Below are positions 6,640 to 12,081 of a DNA stretch of 12,081 nt, piece by piece; the stretch's first letter is position 1; every line of letters starts with the position of its first letter. A program made the position numbers and the translations under genes. This DNA comes from Opitutaceae bacterium (lineage in GTDB: Bacteria; Verrucomicrobiota; Verrucomicrobiia; Opitutales; Opitutaceae). Below the pieces are notes generated by a model. That model saw only the letters and a program-made list of their open reading frames with translations, searched no databases and was not told the DNA's origin. The DNA is taken from assembly GCA_005786775.1 (NCBI GenBank), contig SYDD01000255.1, positions 1 through 12,081 of the forward strand, written 5' to 3'.

Positions 6640-8355
6640 ATGTCCATCGAGCGCGTGGAGGCGAAGATCTTCGACCCCAACGACCGCGCCCACCGCTTCA
6701 AGCTGTGGGTGCGACTCGGCACGTCAGAGGGAACCTTTTACCATTTCTTTTGGCGACGTGTGGTGGTCTTCCTCGGCGTGAGCGCGGTGGCCGCCTGGCT
6801 GCTGGGAGCAGCCGTTATCTGGTCGCTGCTCCGTTACCAGCGCGGCTGGGAGGCTGCGCCCTACTGGCAGGTCGCCTTCCTGCCGGTGCGGATGGACGCG
6901 TTCCGGCTTTCCCTCGGCCGCTTCTACACCGCGCGCGGGGTGGCCGAGATCGAAAGTAGAAATTACCTTGCGGGGCGTGAGCTCCTCCTTGCGGGGCTCC
7001 GCCACGCCCGTACCGACCTCACGGTGCGCCGCACCGTGGCCACGCAGCTGGCCCAAATCTTCGGTCTCCCCCAGCGCGCCATCGACGTCCTGGCGGACGG
7101 CCTGACCTACGATCCGGATCTCGATTACCTCGTGCTCACCTTCGGCTGGATGCGCGAGGCCCGCCAGCTTACGCGCATCCTCGAGCTCGCCCGGCGGATG
7201 CTGCCTGCTGCGCCCGATGGCACGCTCAAGCACCAGTTCATCGCGCTCCAGGAGGCGCTGGTCCACTTTGATTACGGCCGCTTCGACGAAGCCGAGCAGG
7301 TGGTCAACGCCTGGGGCCTCCAGAACTCCCTCGAGGGGCAGATTGTTCTCGCCCGCAGCGAGTGGGAGCGGGGCCAGGAGGCCGCCGCCCTCCAGCGCCT
7401 CGAGCGTGAGATCGGCCGCTTCGCCAAGCGCGACGAGCTGTACGCTGAGCTGGTGCGCCTCAACCGCCGCGCCGGACGGTACGAGCCGGCGCGCCGCTTC
7501 GCCCTGCTGCGTCAGTTCAACGACCCCCGCTCGGCCGGTCCGCGCCTCGACCTGCTGCAGAGCTACATCGACACCAACGAGCAGGCCGCCCGCGAGCGCG
7601 AGATCACTTCCTACCTTGCCATGTTCGGCGGGGACCAGGTTGCCGTCCTGATGCTCGCCCGCTTCGCCGCCCAAATCGGCGATGAGCCGCTCCTCGAGCG
7701 GGTGATGGTCGTCGCGCAGGAAAAGGGCCACCGCGTCGACGCGGTCCGGATGTTCCAAGGGCTCTCGGCGGTGCTGGCGGGCAATTACCCCCGTGCCCTT
7801 GAGATCCTTCTCCCGCCCGAACGTCCGCCCCGGCCGGCCCCCGCTGCAGGAGCGGCCCAAACTCCCGCGGGTGAAGGCACCAAAATCGGCGTGGCGAAGA
7901 ACGGGGACGCGGCGGAGACCCCTGCGCCTTTGATCCCTCGGCCCCCCCTGTGGGCCGGGCTGCGCGCGGCCGCCCTCTTCGGCGCCGGCCAGCGGCTTGA
8001 GGGCGCCACGGAGCTCAAGCAGCTACTCGACCGCTTCCCGCCCCTCGGCTGGGAGGGTCTGCTGGTCGCCCGCGAGGTGCGCCGCGCCGGTGGCGCTGCC
8101 GCGGCCGTACCGCTCCTGCGCCGGATCTGCGAGATCGACGCACTCAACGAGGATACTCGCGCCGAGCTAGTCCGTTTCGAGCTCGAAGCCGGCGACCGTG
8201 CGGCCCTCGCTGCTGCCCTCGAGAAGGTGCTCGCCCAAGCCCGTCCGCCCCGCGCTCTCCTTGAGGAGGTGCTGCTGCGCCTGCAACCGCCGGTCGACGA
8301 CGTCCTGATCGCCCGCCTTCGGGCGGCGCTCCAGTCCTCCGCCAAGATCCCGTGA
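6640..8355 (+). CDS. Membrane-anchored TPR-like repeat protein
   Basis: 571 residues from the ATG at 6640. An upstream in-frame start at 6556 would add 28 residues without protein character. A cytoplasmic-looking N-terminus of 40 residues (MSIERVEAK, FDPNDRAHRFKLWVRLG) leads to one membrane helix (41-64). The rest is mostly paired helices of TPR type, such as YLAGRELLLAGLRHA, QRAIDVLADGLTYDPDL and RFDEAEQVVNAWG. A Pro/Ala-rich, probably disordered linker (about 392-436) divides the repeats into a long and a short block. Such proteins are usually scaffolds for protein complexes; no enzyme motif is visible. The gene lies 115 bases after the serine hydrolase gene. Its TGA overlaps the GTG of the next gene, which is also membrane-anchored, so the two are probably translationally coupled and act together. 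The specific role is unknown. Confidence 0.88.
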   Translation: MSIERVEAKIFDPNDRAHRFKLWVRLGTSEGTFYHFFWRRVVVFLGVSAVAAWLLGAAVIWSLLRYQRGWEAAPYWQVAFLPVRMDAFRLSLGRFYTARGVAEIESRNYLAGRELLLAGLRHARTDLTVRRTVATQLAQIFGLPQRAIDVLADGLTYDPDLDYLVLTFGWMREARQLTRILELARRMLPAAPDGTLKHQFIALQEALVHFDYGRFDEAEQVVNAWGLQNSLEGQIVLARSEWERGQEAAALQRLEREIGRFAKRDELYAELVRLNRRAGRYEPARRFALLRQFNDPRSAGPRLDLLQSYIDTNEQAAREREITSYLAMFGGDQVAVLMLARFAAQIGDEPLLERVMVVAQEKGHRVDAVRMFQGLSAVLAGNYPRALEILLPPERPPRPAPAAGAAQTPAGEGTKIGVAKNGDAAETPAPLIPRPPLWAGLRAAALFGAGQRLEGATELKQLLDRFPPLGWEGLLVAREVRRAGGAAAAVPLLRRICEIDALNEDTRAELVRFELEAGDRAALAAALEKVLAQARPPRALLEEVLLRLQPPVDDVLIARLRAALQSSAKIP

Positions 8356-9797
8356 CCCCACCCGGCTTCGAGAAACGCACCCCGCTTTCGGACGCGCGGG
8401 AGTCCGTACGCAACTCTGCGCTCCGCCAGCGCGGAGAATGGTGGGAACGCTTCGCACCGCTCCTCGGTCCGCTCGCCGCGCTGCTCCTGCTGCTCTTCAC
8501 CGGGGGCATCCTCTATTGGTTGCAACGCGGTCAATCCAATCGGCCTCCGTCGGTCCGGGTTACCCCTAACCCTGGATTCCCCGAGCCTGCCCGGATCGCG
8601 CCCGCGCCCTCGGAGGGTCTTCCCGCCACCGTCGCGCGCGGTGTGGCAGCGCCGTCCCCCGAGGATCCCGTCCTTCGAGGGCTTCGGCAGCAGGTCCTCG
8701 CGGCGCGGCGCGACGTCGAGGTGGCGGAGGCTGCGCGCGACTGGGCGGCCGCCATCCGTGCCTACGGCGCCTGGCGCGAGGCGCAGCAGGCGATCCACGA
8801 GCGCGAGCCCACCTCCCGCTACGTCGACTGGGGCGCCCTCGAACGGATCACCACCGCCCTCGCTACCATTGAGGCTAATCCGCTTGCCGAGCGGATCGCC
8901 GGGCTGCGAGCGCAGGCGGAGGCCGCCGAGAGCCGGAGCGACTTCGCCGTCGCCGCTCCCCTCTGGTCCGCCGCCCGTGACGCGCAGGCGGAGCTGAACG
9001 CTGCGTTTCCCCGCAGCCGGCACGCGGCGAGGGACCTCTTCGCAGAATTCGATGCGCGCCGGCAGGGCGTCGCTTCCGCCGTGGTCGTGGCGGAGGCCGC
9101 CCGGGAAGCGGGCGCTGCCGCCGCCGCCCTCCGGGAACGCCGGTTCCCCACTGCCCTTGCCGCCGTGCGCTCTGCGCTCGCCCGTCTCGACGCGGCGCGT
9201 GCCGAGTTTCCCCTCAGCCAGCGGCTCGATCCTGAGCTCCGCCGCCGCCTCGTGTTCCTCGACCGTCCCGCCGCCGATCTGGCCGCCCTGCAGGATGGCC
9301 TGCTCGAGCGGCTCGCGCCGCTGCCTGGCGCGCCGGACCGCCGCCTGCTGGTCTCCGAGGTGCCCCAGCGTCTCTACGAGCGCGTAATGAACCACAACCC
9401 CAGCCAGCGCCAGGGACCTTTCTTCCCGGTTGAGAGCGTGAGCTGGAGCGAGGCGGTGGAGTTTTGCCTGCGGGCCTCCTTGGTGCTGGGCCGGACGGTC
9501 CGCTTGCCCGTCGAGGCCGAGTACCGCGCCGCGCTCCGTGAACAGCGGAGCGCGCCCCGCCTCGCCGGCAAGGGACTCGCTCTCACGCGGCCTGTACCTG
9601 AGGTGCGGGACGGAGCGCCGGAGTTCAGCGACCTCCTCGGTAATGTGGCGGAGTGGCTGGCCGCGGGCGAAGAGCCGCAAGCGCGCGCCGCTGGGGGCAG
9701 TTACCTCACCCCCGAGAACCCTGGGCAGATGCCGCTGGTCCAGGTAGCTAAATCGACGCGCTCCCCCGAGATCGGCTTCCGTTACGTCGTAGAGTAG
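8352..9797 (+). CDS. Membrane-anchored protein with helical stalk and compact formylglycine-generating-enzyme-like domain
   Basis: 481 residues from a GTG at 8352 that overlaps the previous stop (GTGA). One membrane helix spans about 34-57. A Pro-rich spacer follows, then about 230 residues of Ala/Arg/Glu-rich helices, probably a coiled-coil stalk. From about 330 to the end are the landmarks of the FGE-sulfatase (SUMF1) fold: YERVMNHNPSQ, PVESVSWSEAVEFC, GRTVRLPVEAEY, LLGNVAEWL (430-436), AAGGSYLTP (447-454) and a closing RSPEIGFRYV. The domain is about 150 residues against the usual 220-280, and the stretch between VEAEY and GNVAEW is very short. The paired catalytic cysteines of true formylglycine-generating enzymes are absent; the only cysteine in the domain is Cys372. 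It is therefore probably a non-catalytic binding fold, as in several bacterial FGE-like proteins. Coupling to the TPR-like gene suggests a joint envelope role. Confidence 0.87.
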   Translation: MTPPGFEKRTPLSDARESVRNSALRQRGEWWERFAPLLGPLAALLLLLFTGGILYWLQRGQSNRPPSVRVTPNPGFPEPARIAPAPSEGLPATVARGVAAPSPEDPVLRGLRQQVLAARRDVEVAEAARDWAAAIRAYGAWREAQQAIHEREPTSRYVDWGALERITTALATIEANPLAERIAGLRAQAEAAESRSDFAVAAPLWSAARDAQAELNAAFPRSRHAARDLFAEFDARRQGVASAVVVAEAAREAGAAAAALRERRFPTALAAVRSALARLDAARAEFPLSQRLDPELRRRLVFLDRPAADLAALQDGLLERLAPLPGAPDRRLLVSEVPQRLYERVMNHNPSQRQGPFFPVESVSWSEAVEFCLRASLVLGRTVRLPVEAEYRAALREQRSAPRLAGKGLALTRPVPEVRDGAPEFSDLLGNVAEWLAAGEEPQARAAGGSYLTPENPGQMPLVQVAKSTRSPEIGFRYVVE

Positions 9798-9814
9798 GTG
9801 CTTCGCGCACTTTT
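9796..9814 (+). terminator. Possible weak intrinsic terminator after the FGE-like gene
   Basis: Directly at the stop codon the sequence can fold GTGC-TTCGC-GCAC, extended by an A-T and a G-T pair, followed by TTTT at 9811-9814. The stem is short (4-6 bp) and the T-run only four long, so it is a weak candidate for ending the TPR/FGE transcript. Its position right after the last codon is what favours it. Confidence 0.3.
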
Positions 9815-9818
9815 GGAC

Positions 9819-9832
9819 GCCACCATGGTGGC
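9819..9832. repeat. Perfect 14-bp palindrome GCCACCATGGTGGC with flanking arms
   Basis: The 14 bases are self-complementary. Flanking GGA (9815-9817) and TCC (9835-9837) extend the symmetry across a small internal loop. No T-run follows on either strand. It sits in the 231-base gap between the FGE-like and DksA-like genes, about 200 bases before the latter. It may be an operator or a transcript-end stem. The rest of the gap (9838-10015) shows nothing recognisable; reading frames crossing it lack protein character. Confidence 0.35.
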
Positions 9833-10015
9833 AATCCACGCACGAAAGCTCCGGCGCCAACTCGCCGCCCGGGTGCCTGCAGTCCAGCCCCGAGCGTGGA
9901 GCATGTCCGGCACGGGGTCCTGCTGCGCAGCGCGCTCAATCGGCCCGGGCCCCTGGCGCAAACGACGCGGGACGATCGCCAACCGGCGCGCAGCGTTTCC
10001 GCGGCAGCGGCGTAG

Positions 10016-10020
10016 GGTGA
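10016..10020 (+). promoter_or_regulatory. Ribosome binding site deciding the DksA-like start
   Basis: GGTGA, complementary to the 16S 3' end, lies 8 bases before the ATG at 10029. It favours that start over the longer in-frame reading from 9798, whose extra 77 residues are basic and without protein character. It is one of the few recognisable Shine-Dalgarno sequences in this window. Confidence 0.5.
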
Positions 10021-10028
10021 GCATCGCC

Positions 10029-10400
10029 ATGAAGATCCCCGCCCCGCTCGCCCTGCCCAAGTGGGCCTGGCACTATCGTACTCTCACCCACCTCCACGCC
10101 GGTCTGCTCGCGGCGCGGCGGGAGCATGCCGCGGAGACCCGCCTACCGCACGAGCGAGGCGGCGCCGACGCCGTCGACTTCACGGAAGGCGAACTGGAGT
10201 TGCGGGACCTGCGCGCCGAACTGGCCCACGAGGAGTCTGCGCTCACGGAGGTGGAGGTAGCCCTCCGCCGCCTCCGTGACGGCCGCTACGGGATCTGCGA
10301 GGACACCGGGGCGCGCATTCCTGCGGCCCGACTGCGGGCGCTCCCGTGGACCCGCTTCACCCGTGCCGCGGCCGAGCGGCGTGAGGGGGCCCCACGCTGA
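10029..10400 (+). CDS. DksA/TraR-like protein with degenerate zinc finger
   Basis: 123 residues. The order of parts matches DksA: an N-terminal helix (about 15-40), a turn with GGADAVDFT (44-52), a return helix rich in Glu/Arg (53-82), then a zinc-finger-like segment with RYGIC (86-90), EDTGARIP and RLRALPWTRF. DksA-type proteins place a coiled coil in the RNA polymerase secondary channel and change transcription, often with ppGpp. The DxxDxA tip motif of DksA appears here as D47xxD50xT52. Of the four zinc cysteines only Cys90 remains; Thr93 takes the place of the second, and the C-terminal pair is replaced by WTRFTRA. Similar single-Cys TGxxIP...PWTR variants are, as I recall, common in some phyla, so this is probably a variant rather than decay. 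The start is supported by GGTGA 8 bases upstream. Converges with hemG. Confidence 0.85.
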   Translation: MKIPAPLALPKWAWHYRTLTHLHAGLLAARREHAAETRLPHERGGADAVDFTEGELELRDLRAELAHEESALTEVEVALRRLRDGRYGICEDTGARIPAARLRALPWTRFTRAAAERREGAPR

Positions 10401-10443
10401 GCGGATTGCAGGCGCCGCGGGGACGCCGCCAAGCCGCGCGCAG

Positions 10444-10455
10444 CCGCGGCCGCGG
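10444..10455. terminator. 12-bp palindrome between convergent genes, possible two-way terminator stem
   Basis: CCGCGGCCGCGG is self-complementary and lies in the 59-base gap between the converging DksA-like and hemG genes. Position suits a stem ending transcripts from both sides, but no T-run follows on either strand, so release would need Rho or another factor. Chance is a real alternative at this GC content. Confidence 0.25.
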
Positions 10456-10459
10456 TCGC

Positions 10460-11839
10460 TTAGGATTGGGTGTGCCGGCGCACTGCGGCGGCGAGCCGGT
10501 GGCCCGCCGCGATGCAGTTCGGAAGGGAGATCCCGTCGCGGCAATTCCCGCCCACGAACACGCCAGGTGCCGCAGCCTCGAGGCGCCCGATGGCCGCAAG
10601 GAAGCGGTCGTGCCCAAGCGCGTACTGCGGGATCGCCCGCCGCCAGCGTTGCAAGCGGACGATCGCGGGCGTACCGCCGACGCCGAGGAGCCGCCCGAGC
10701 TCTTCCTGGACGACGGCGGTTAGGGCCGCGTCGTCGAGCGCGGCCAGCTCGGGTTGGCGGGTTCCGCCGACGAAGGTAGTGAGGGCCACGTGCCCGTCCG
10801 GAGCGCGACCGGGGAAGAGCGTGCTCGAGAACAGAGTGCCGAGGATCCGCCCGCCCTCGACCGCCGGCACCAGCAGGCCGAAACCGTCCAGCGGGTGAGT
10901 CACGTCCTCGCGGCGGTGGCCGGTGAACACAGAGACGACGGGCGGGTGGGGGATGTCGGTGAGCAACCGCAGGTTGGCGTCCGGAGCGAGTTCAGGAAAG
11001 TCTAGGCCCGCGAGCGCGTCGGCGGGCAGCGCGCAGACCACAAGGTCGAAATCCGCCTCTCCCGGCGCTCCTCGCTGCTCGAGGGCGAGCCGCCACCCAA
11101 TCCCGGCCCGCCGTAGCGCCGTGACGCGCGTGCGCAGCAGCACCGGGTCAAGCAGTCGCGCCTGGAGCGCGCGGGGGATTTCGCCGAGTCCCTCCGGGAA
11201 GGAGAAGATGCGCCCCTTCGGCCCGCCGTTGGAGTTACGTCGCCGGAGAGCGCCGAGCAGAAGCGAGCCATACTCCTGCTCGAGCGCGTGCAGGCGGGGG
11301 AACGCGTGCCGCACGGACAATCGTTCCGGGTCGCCCGCGTAGATGCCTGCCACGAAGGGATTGATGGCGTAGTCGAGGAACTCTTGTCCGAGCCGGCGGC
11401 GGACGAAGTCCGCGAGCGTCTCCTCGGCGTTGGCCGGGGCCCGCCGCCAGAGCGGTTCGAGTAGCAGGCGCAGCTTGGCGCGGACGGACAAGAGCGGGGT
11501 GCGCAGGAACGCACCCGGAGAGGTTGGCAGGGCGACGGGGCGGCCGCCGCAGACGAGGTAGCGCTGCTTGGCCGCGGGCGCCGCGTAGATCCGCCGCGGC
11601 GCGAGGCCCACGTCGTCCACGAAGGTCGCGATCTCCGGCGAGCTCTCCAGCAGCGAATTCGGGCCCATCTCCTGCAGCCAGGCCCCCAGCCGTTGCCCGC
11701 CGACGACGCCGCCCGCCCGGGCACCGGCCTCGAGCACGGTGACCCGGTGGCCCAGCCGCTGGATCTGCCAAGCGGCGGTGAGCCCGGTGACCCCGCCGCC
11801 GACTACGGCGACGCGCAACGGTTTCCTCGGGGAGATCAT
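10460..11839 (-). CDS. hemG: Oxygen-dependent protoporphyrinogen/coproporphyrinogen oxidase (FAD, HemY type)
   Basis: 459 residues, typical of the PPOX family. The N-terminus carries the FAD dinucleotide fold VAVVGGGVTGLTAAW, with Gly14, Gly16 and Gly19, ending at Glu37 in VTVLEAGARAGG. Next are EMGPNSLLES, the NPFVAGIYAGDPERLSVRHAFP region typical of this family, and FSFPEGLGEIPRAL. The C-terminal FAD-contacting segment is GVFVGGNCRDGISLPNCIAAG. The enzyme removes six electrons from the porphyrinogen using O2, late in haem synthesis, at or near the membrane. Whether it acts on protoporphyrinogen IX or coproporphyrinogen III (as B. subtilis HemY/CgoX) cannot be settled here. The symbol hemG follows database naming for this family; E. 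coli HemG is an unrelated flavodoxin-like protein. The ATG at 11839 sits six codons before the first strand. No other haem gene is visible in the window. Confidence 0.95.
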   Translation of the reverse strand: MISPRKPLRVAVVGGGVTGLTAAWQIQRLGHRVTVLEAGARAGGVVGGQRLGAWLQEMGPNSLLESSPEIATFVDDVGLAPRRIYAAPAAKQRYLVCGGRPVALPTSPGAFLRTPLLSVRAKLRLLLEPLWRRAPANAEETLADFVRRRLGQEFLDYAINPFVAGIYAGDPERLSVRHAFPRLHALEQEYGSLLLGALRRRNSNGGPKGRIFSFPEGLGEIPRALQARLLDPVLLRTRVTALRRAGIGWRLALEQRGAPGEADFDLVVCALPADALAGLDFPELAPDANLRLLTDIPHPPVVSVFTGHRREDVTHPLDGFGLLVPAVEGGRILGTLFSSTLFPGRAPDGHVALTTFVGGTRQPELAALDDAALTAVVQEELGRLLGVGGTPAIVRLQRWRRAIPQYALGHDRFLAAIGRLEAAAPGVFVGGNCRDGISLPNCIAAGHRLAAAVRRHTQS

Positions 11840-12081
11840 CCCGTCAGCCTAGGCGGCCCGCGCCCGGCAATAGAAGCCAATTGCCACCGCCCCGCGCCGT
11901 GGCGCAAGAAACGCCCAGTCGTTGGCGCCCGCCGCGCACCGTCGGGGCTTCCCAAGCCGCGGCCTCCACCGTGAAGGGCACCTCCTTCGTTATCGCTGCA
12001 GCCGTCTTTTCTACGCGGAGATGTTCGCGGCGCGGCCCGAGTTGCGGCGGGCAATGGTTTTCACCCAACTGGCGGCGGCGC
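11840..12081. other. Upstream region of hemG, no firm gene; two competing edge-crossing frames
   Basis: The hemG promoter should lie here, but no clear -35/-10 pair is seen. Two frames stay open to the edge. On the minus strand one runs from 12081 to a TGA at 11846-11844, four bases before the hemG ATG, which would suit an upstream gene coupled to hemG. Its codons are less GC-rich at position three (about two thirds) than in the real genes. On the plus strand a frame open from 11874 includes an ATG at 12021 (MFAARPELRRAM) that could begin a rightward gene. Neither resembles a family I know. Confidence 0.3.
11866..11885. promoter_or_regulatory. Inverted repeat upstream of hemG
   Basis: GGCAAT at 11866-11871 and ATTGCC at 11880-11885 form a 6-bp inverted repeat with an 8-base spacer, 27-46 bases before the hemG ATG. 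Spacing and location would suit an operator or a leader hairpin. It is more AT-rich than the surroundings. It is short enough to be chance. Confidence 0.25.

Noticed and set aside
6724..7860. A 378-codon minus-strand frame within the TPR-like gene
   Set aside because: Shadow of the sense frame; the plus-strand reading has a membrane helix and helical repeats, this one does not.
7785..9860. A 691-codon open frame on the minus strand opposite the TPR-like and FGE-like genes
   Set aside because: It crosses both sense genes and their junction, has low-complexity Arg/Gly/Ala content and no recognisable domain. Sense genes with G or C at third positions leave antisense frames free of stops.
9798..10028. 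N-terminal extension of the DksA-like gene by 77 residues
   Set aside because: The extension is basic and low-complexity, and the internal ATG has a good ribosome binding site and a DksA-like N-terminus.
1..12081. tRNA or rRNA genes, CRISPR arrays, insertion sequences, phage or defence genes
   Set aside because: No tRNA TPsiC-like arm with matching cloverleaf, no spaced direct repeats, no transposase or integrase motifs, and no known defence domain were seen on either strand.

Overview
The window is very GC-rich (roughly 70% by eye, with G or C at most third codon positions). It holds eight protein genes that can be supported from sequence. The mix is a Tat-exported sugar isomerase-like protein, a secreted helical plus beta-sandwich protein, M3 and class C beta-lactamase-type hydrolases, a DksA-like protein with a degenerate zinc finger, and an oxygen-dependent HemG/HemY-type oxidase. 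Together with mostly absent Shine-Dalgarno sequences, this suggests a Verrucomicrobiota-like bacterium, perhaps Opitutales. That placement is an inference from gene families, not a measured one. No rRNA, tRNA, CRISPR array, insertion sequence or phage gene is visible, and the region looks chromosomal.

Layout. Positions 1-3264 hold three minus-strand genes read leftward. The first is a secreted protein of unknown role with an Ig-like C-terminus, the second a two-helix membrane sensor (Cache-like plus HAMP) with no output domain, and the third a sugar phosphate isomerase/epimerase-like TIM-barrel protein with a Tat signal, cut by the window edge. An 89-base divergent gap separates them from the plus-strand genes at 3354-10400. 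These are an M3 oligoendopeptidase, a secreted beta-lactamase-family serine hydrolase, a membrane-anchored TPR-like protein, a membrane-anchored protein ending in a shrunken formylglycine-generating-enzyme-like domain, and a DksA/TraR-like protein. The hemG gene (11839-10460, minus) converges on the DksA-like gene. The last 240 bases hold no gene that can be called firmly.

How they may work together. The peptidase and serine hydrolase are 57 bases apart and probably share a transcript. The TPR-like and FGE-like genes overlap by four bases (GTGA) and each has one N-terminal membrane helix, so they are probably translated together and may form one envelope complex. The three leftward genes may form an envelope unit linked to carbohydrate sensing or use, but their 86- and 113-base gaps leave co-transcription open. 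No defence system or clearly new system is evident. The most unusual items are the coupled TPR/compact-FGE membrane pair, the output-less Cache-HAMP protein, and the stand-alone secreted module.
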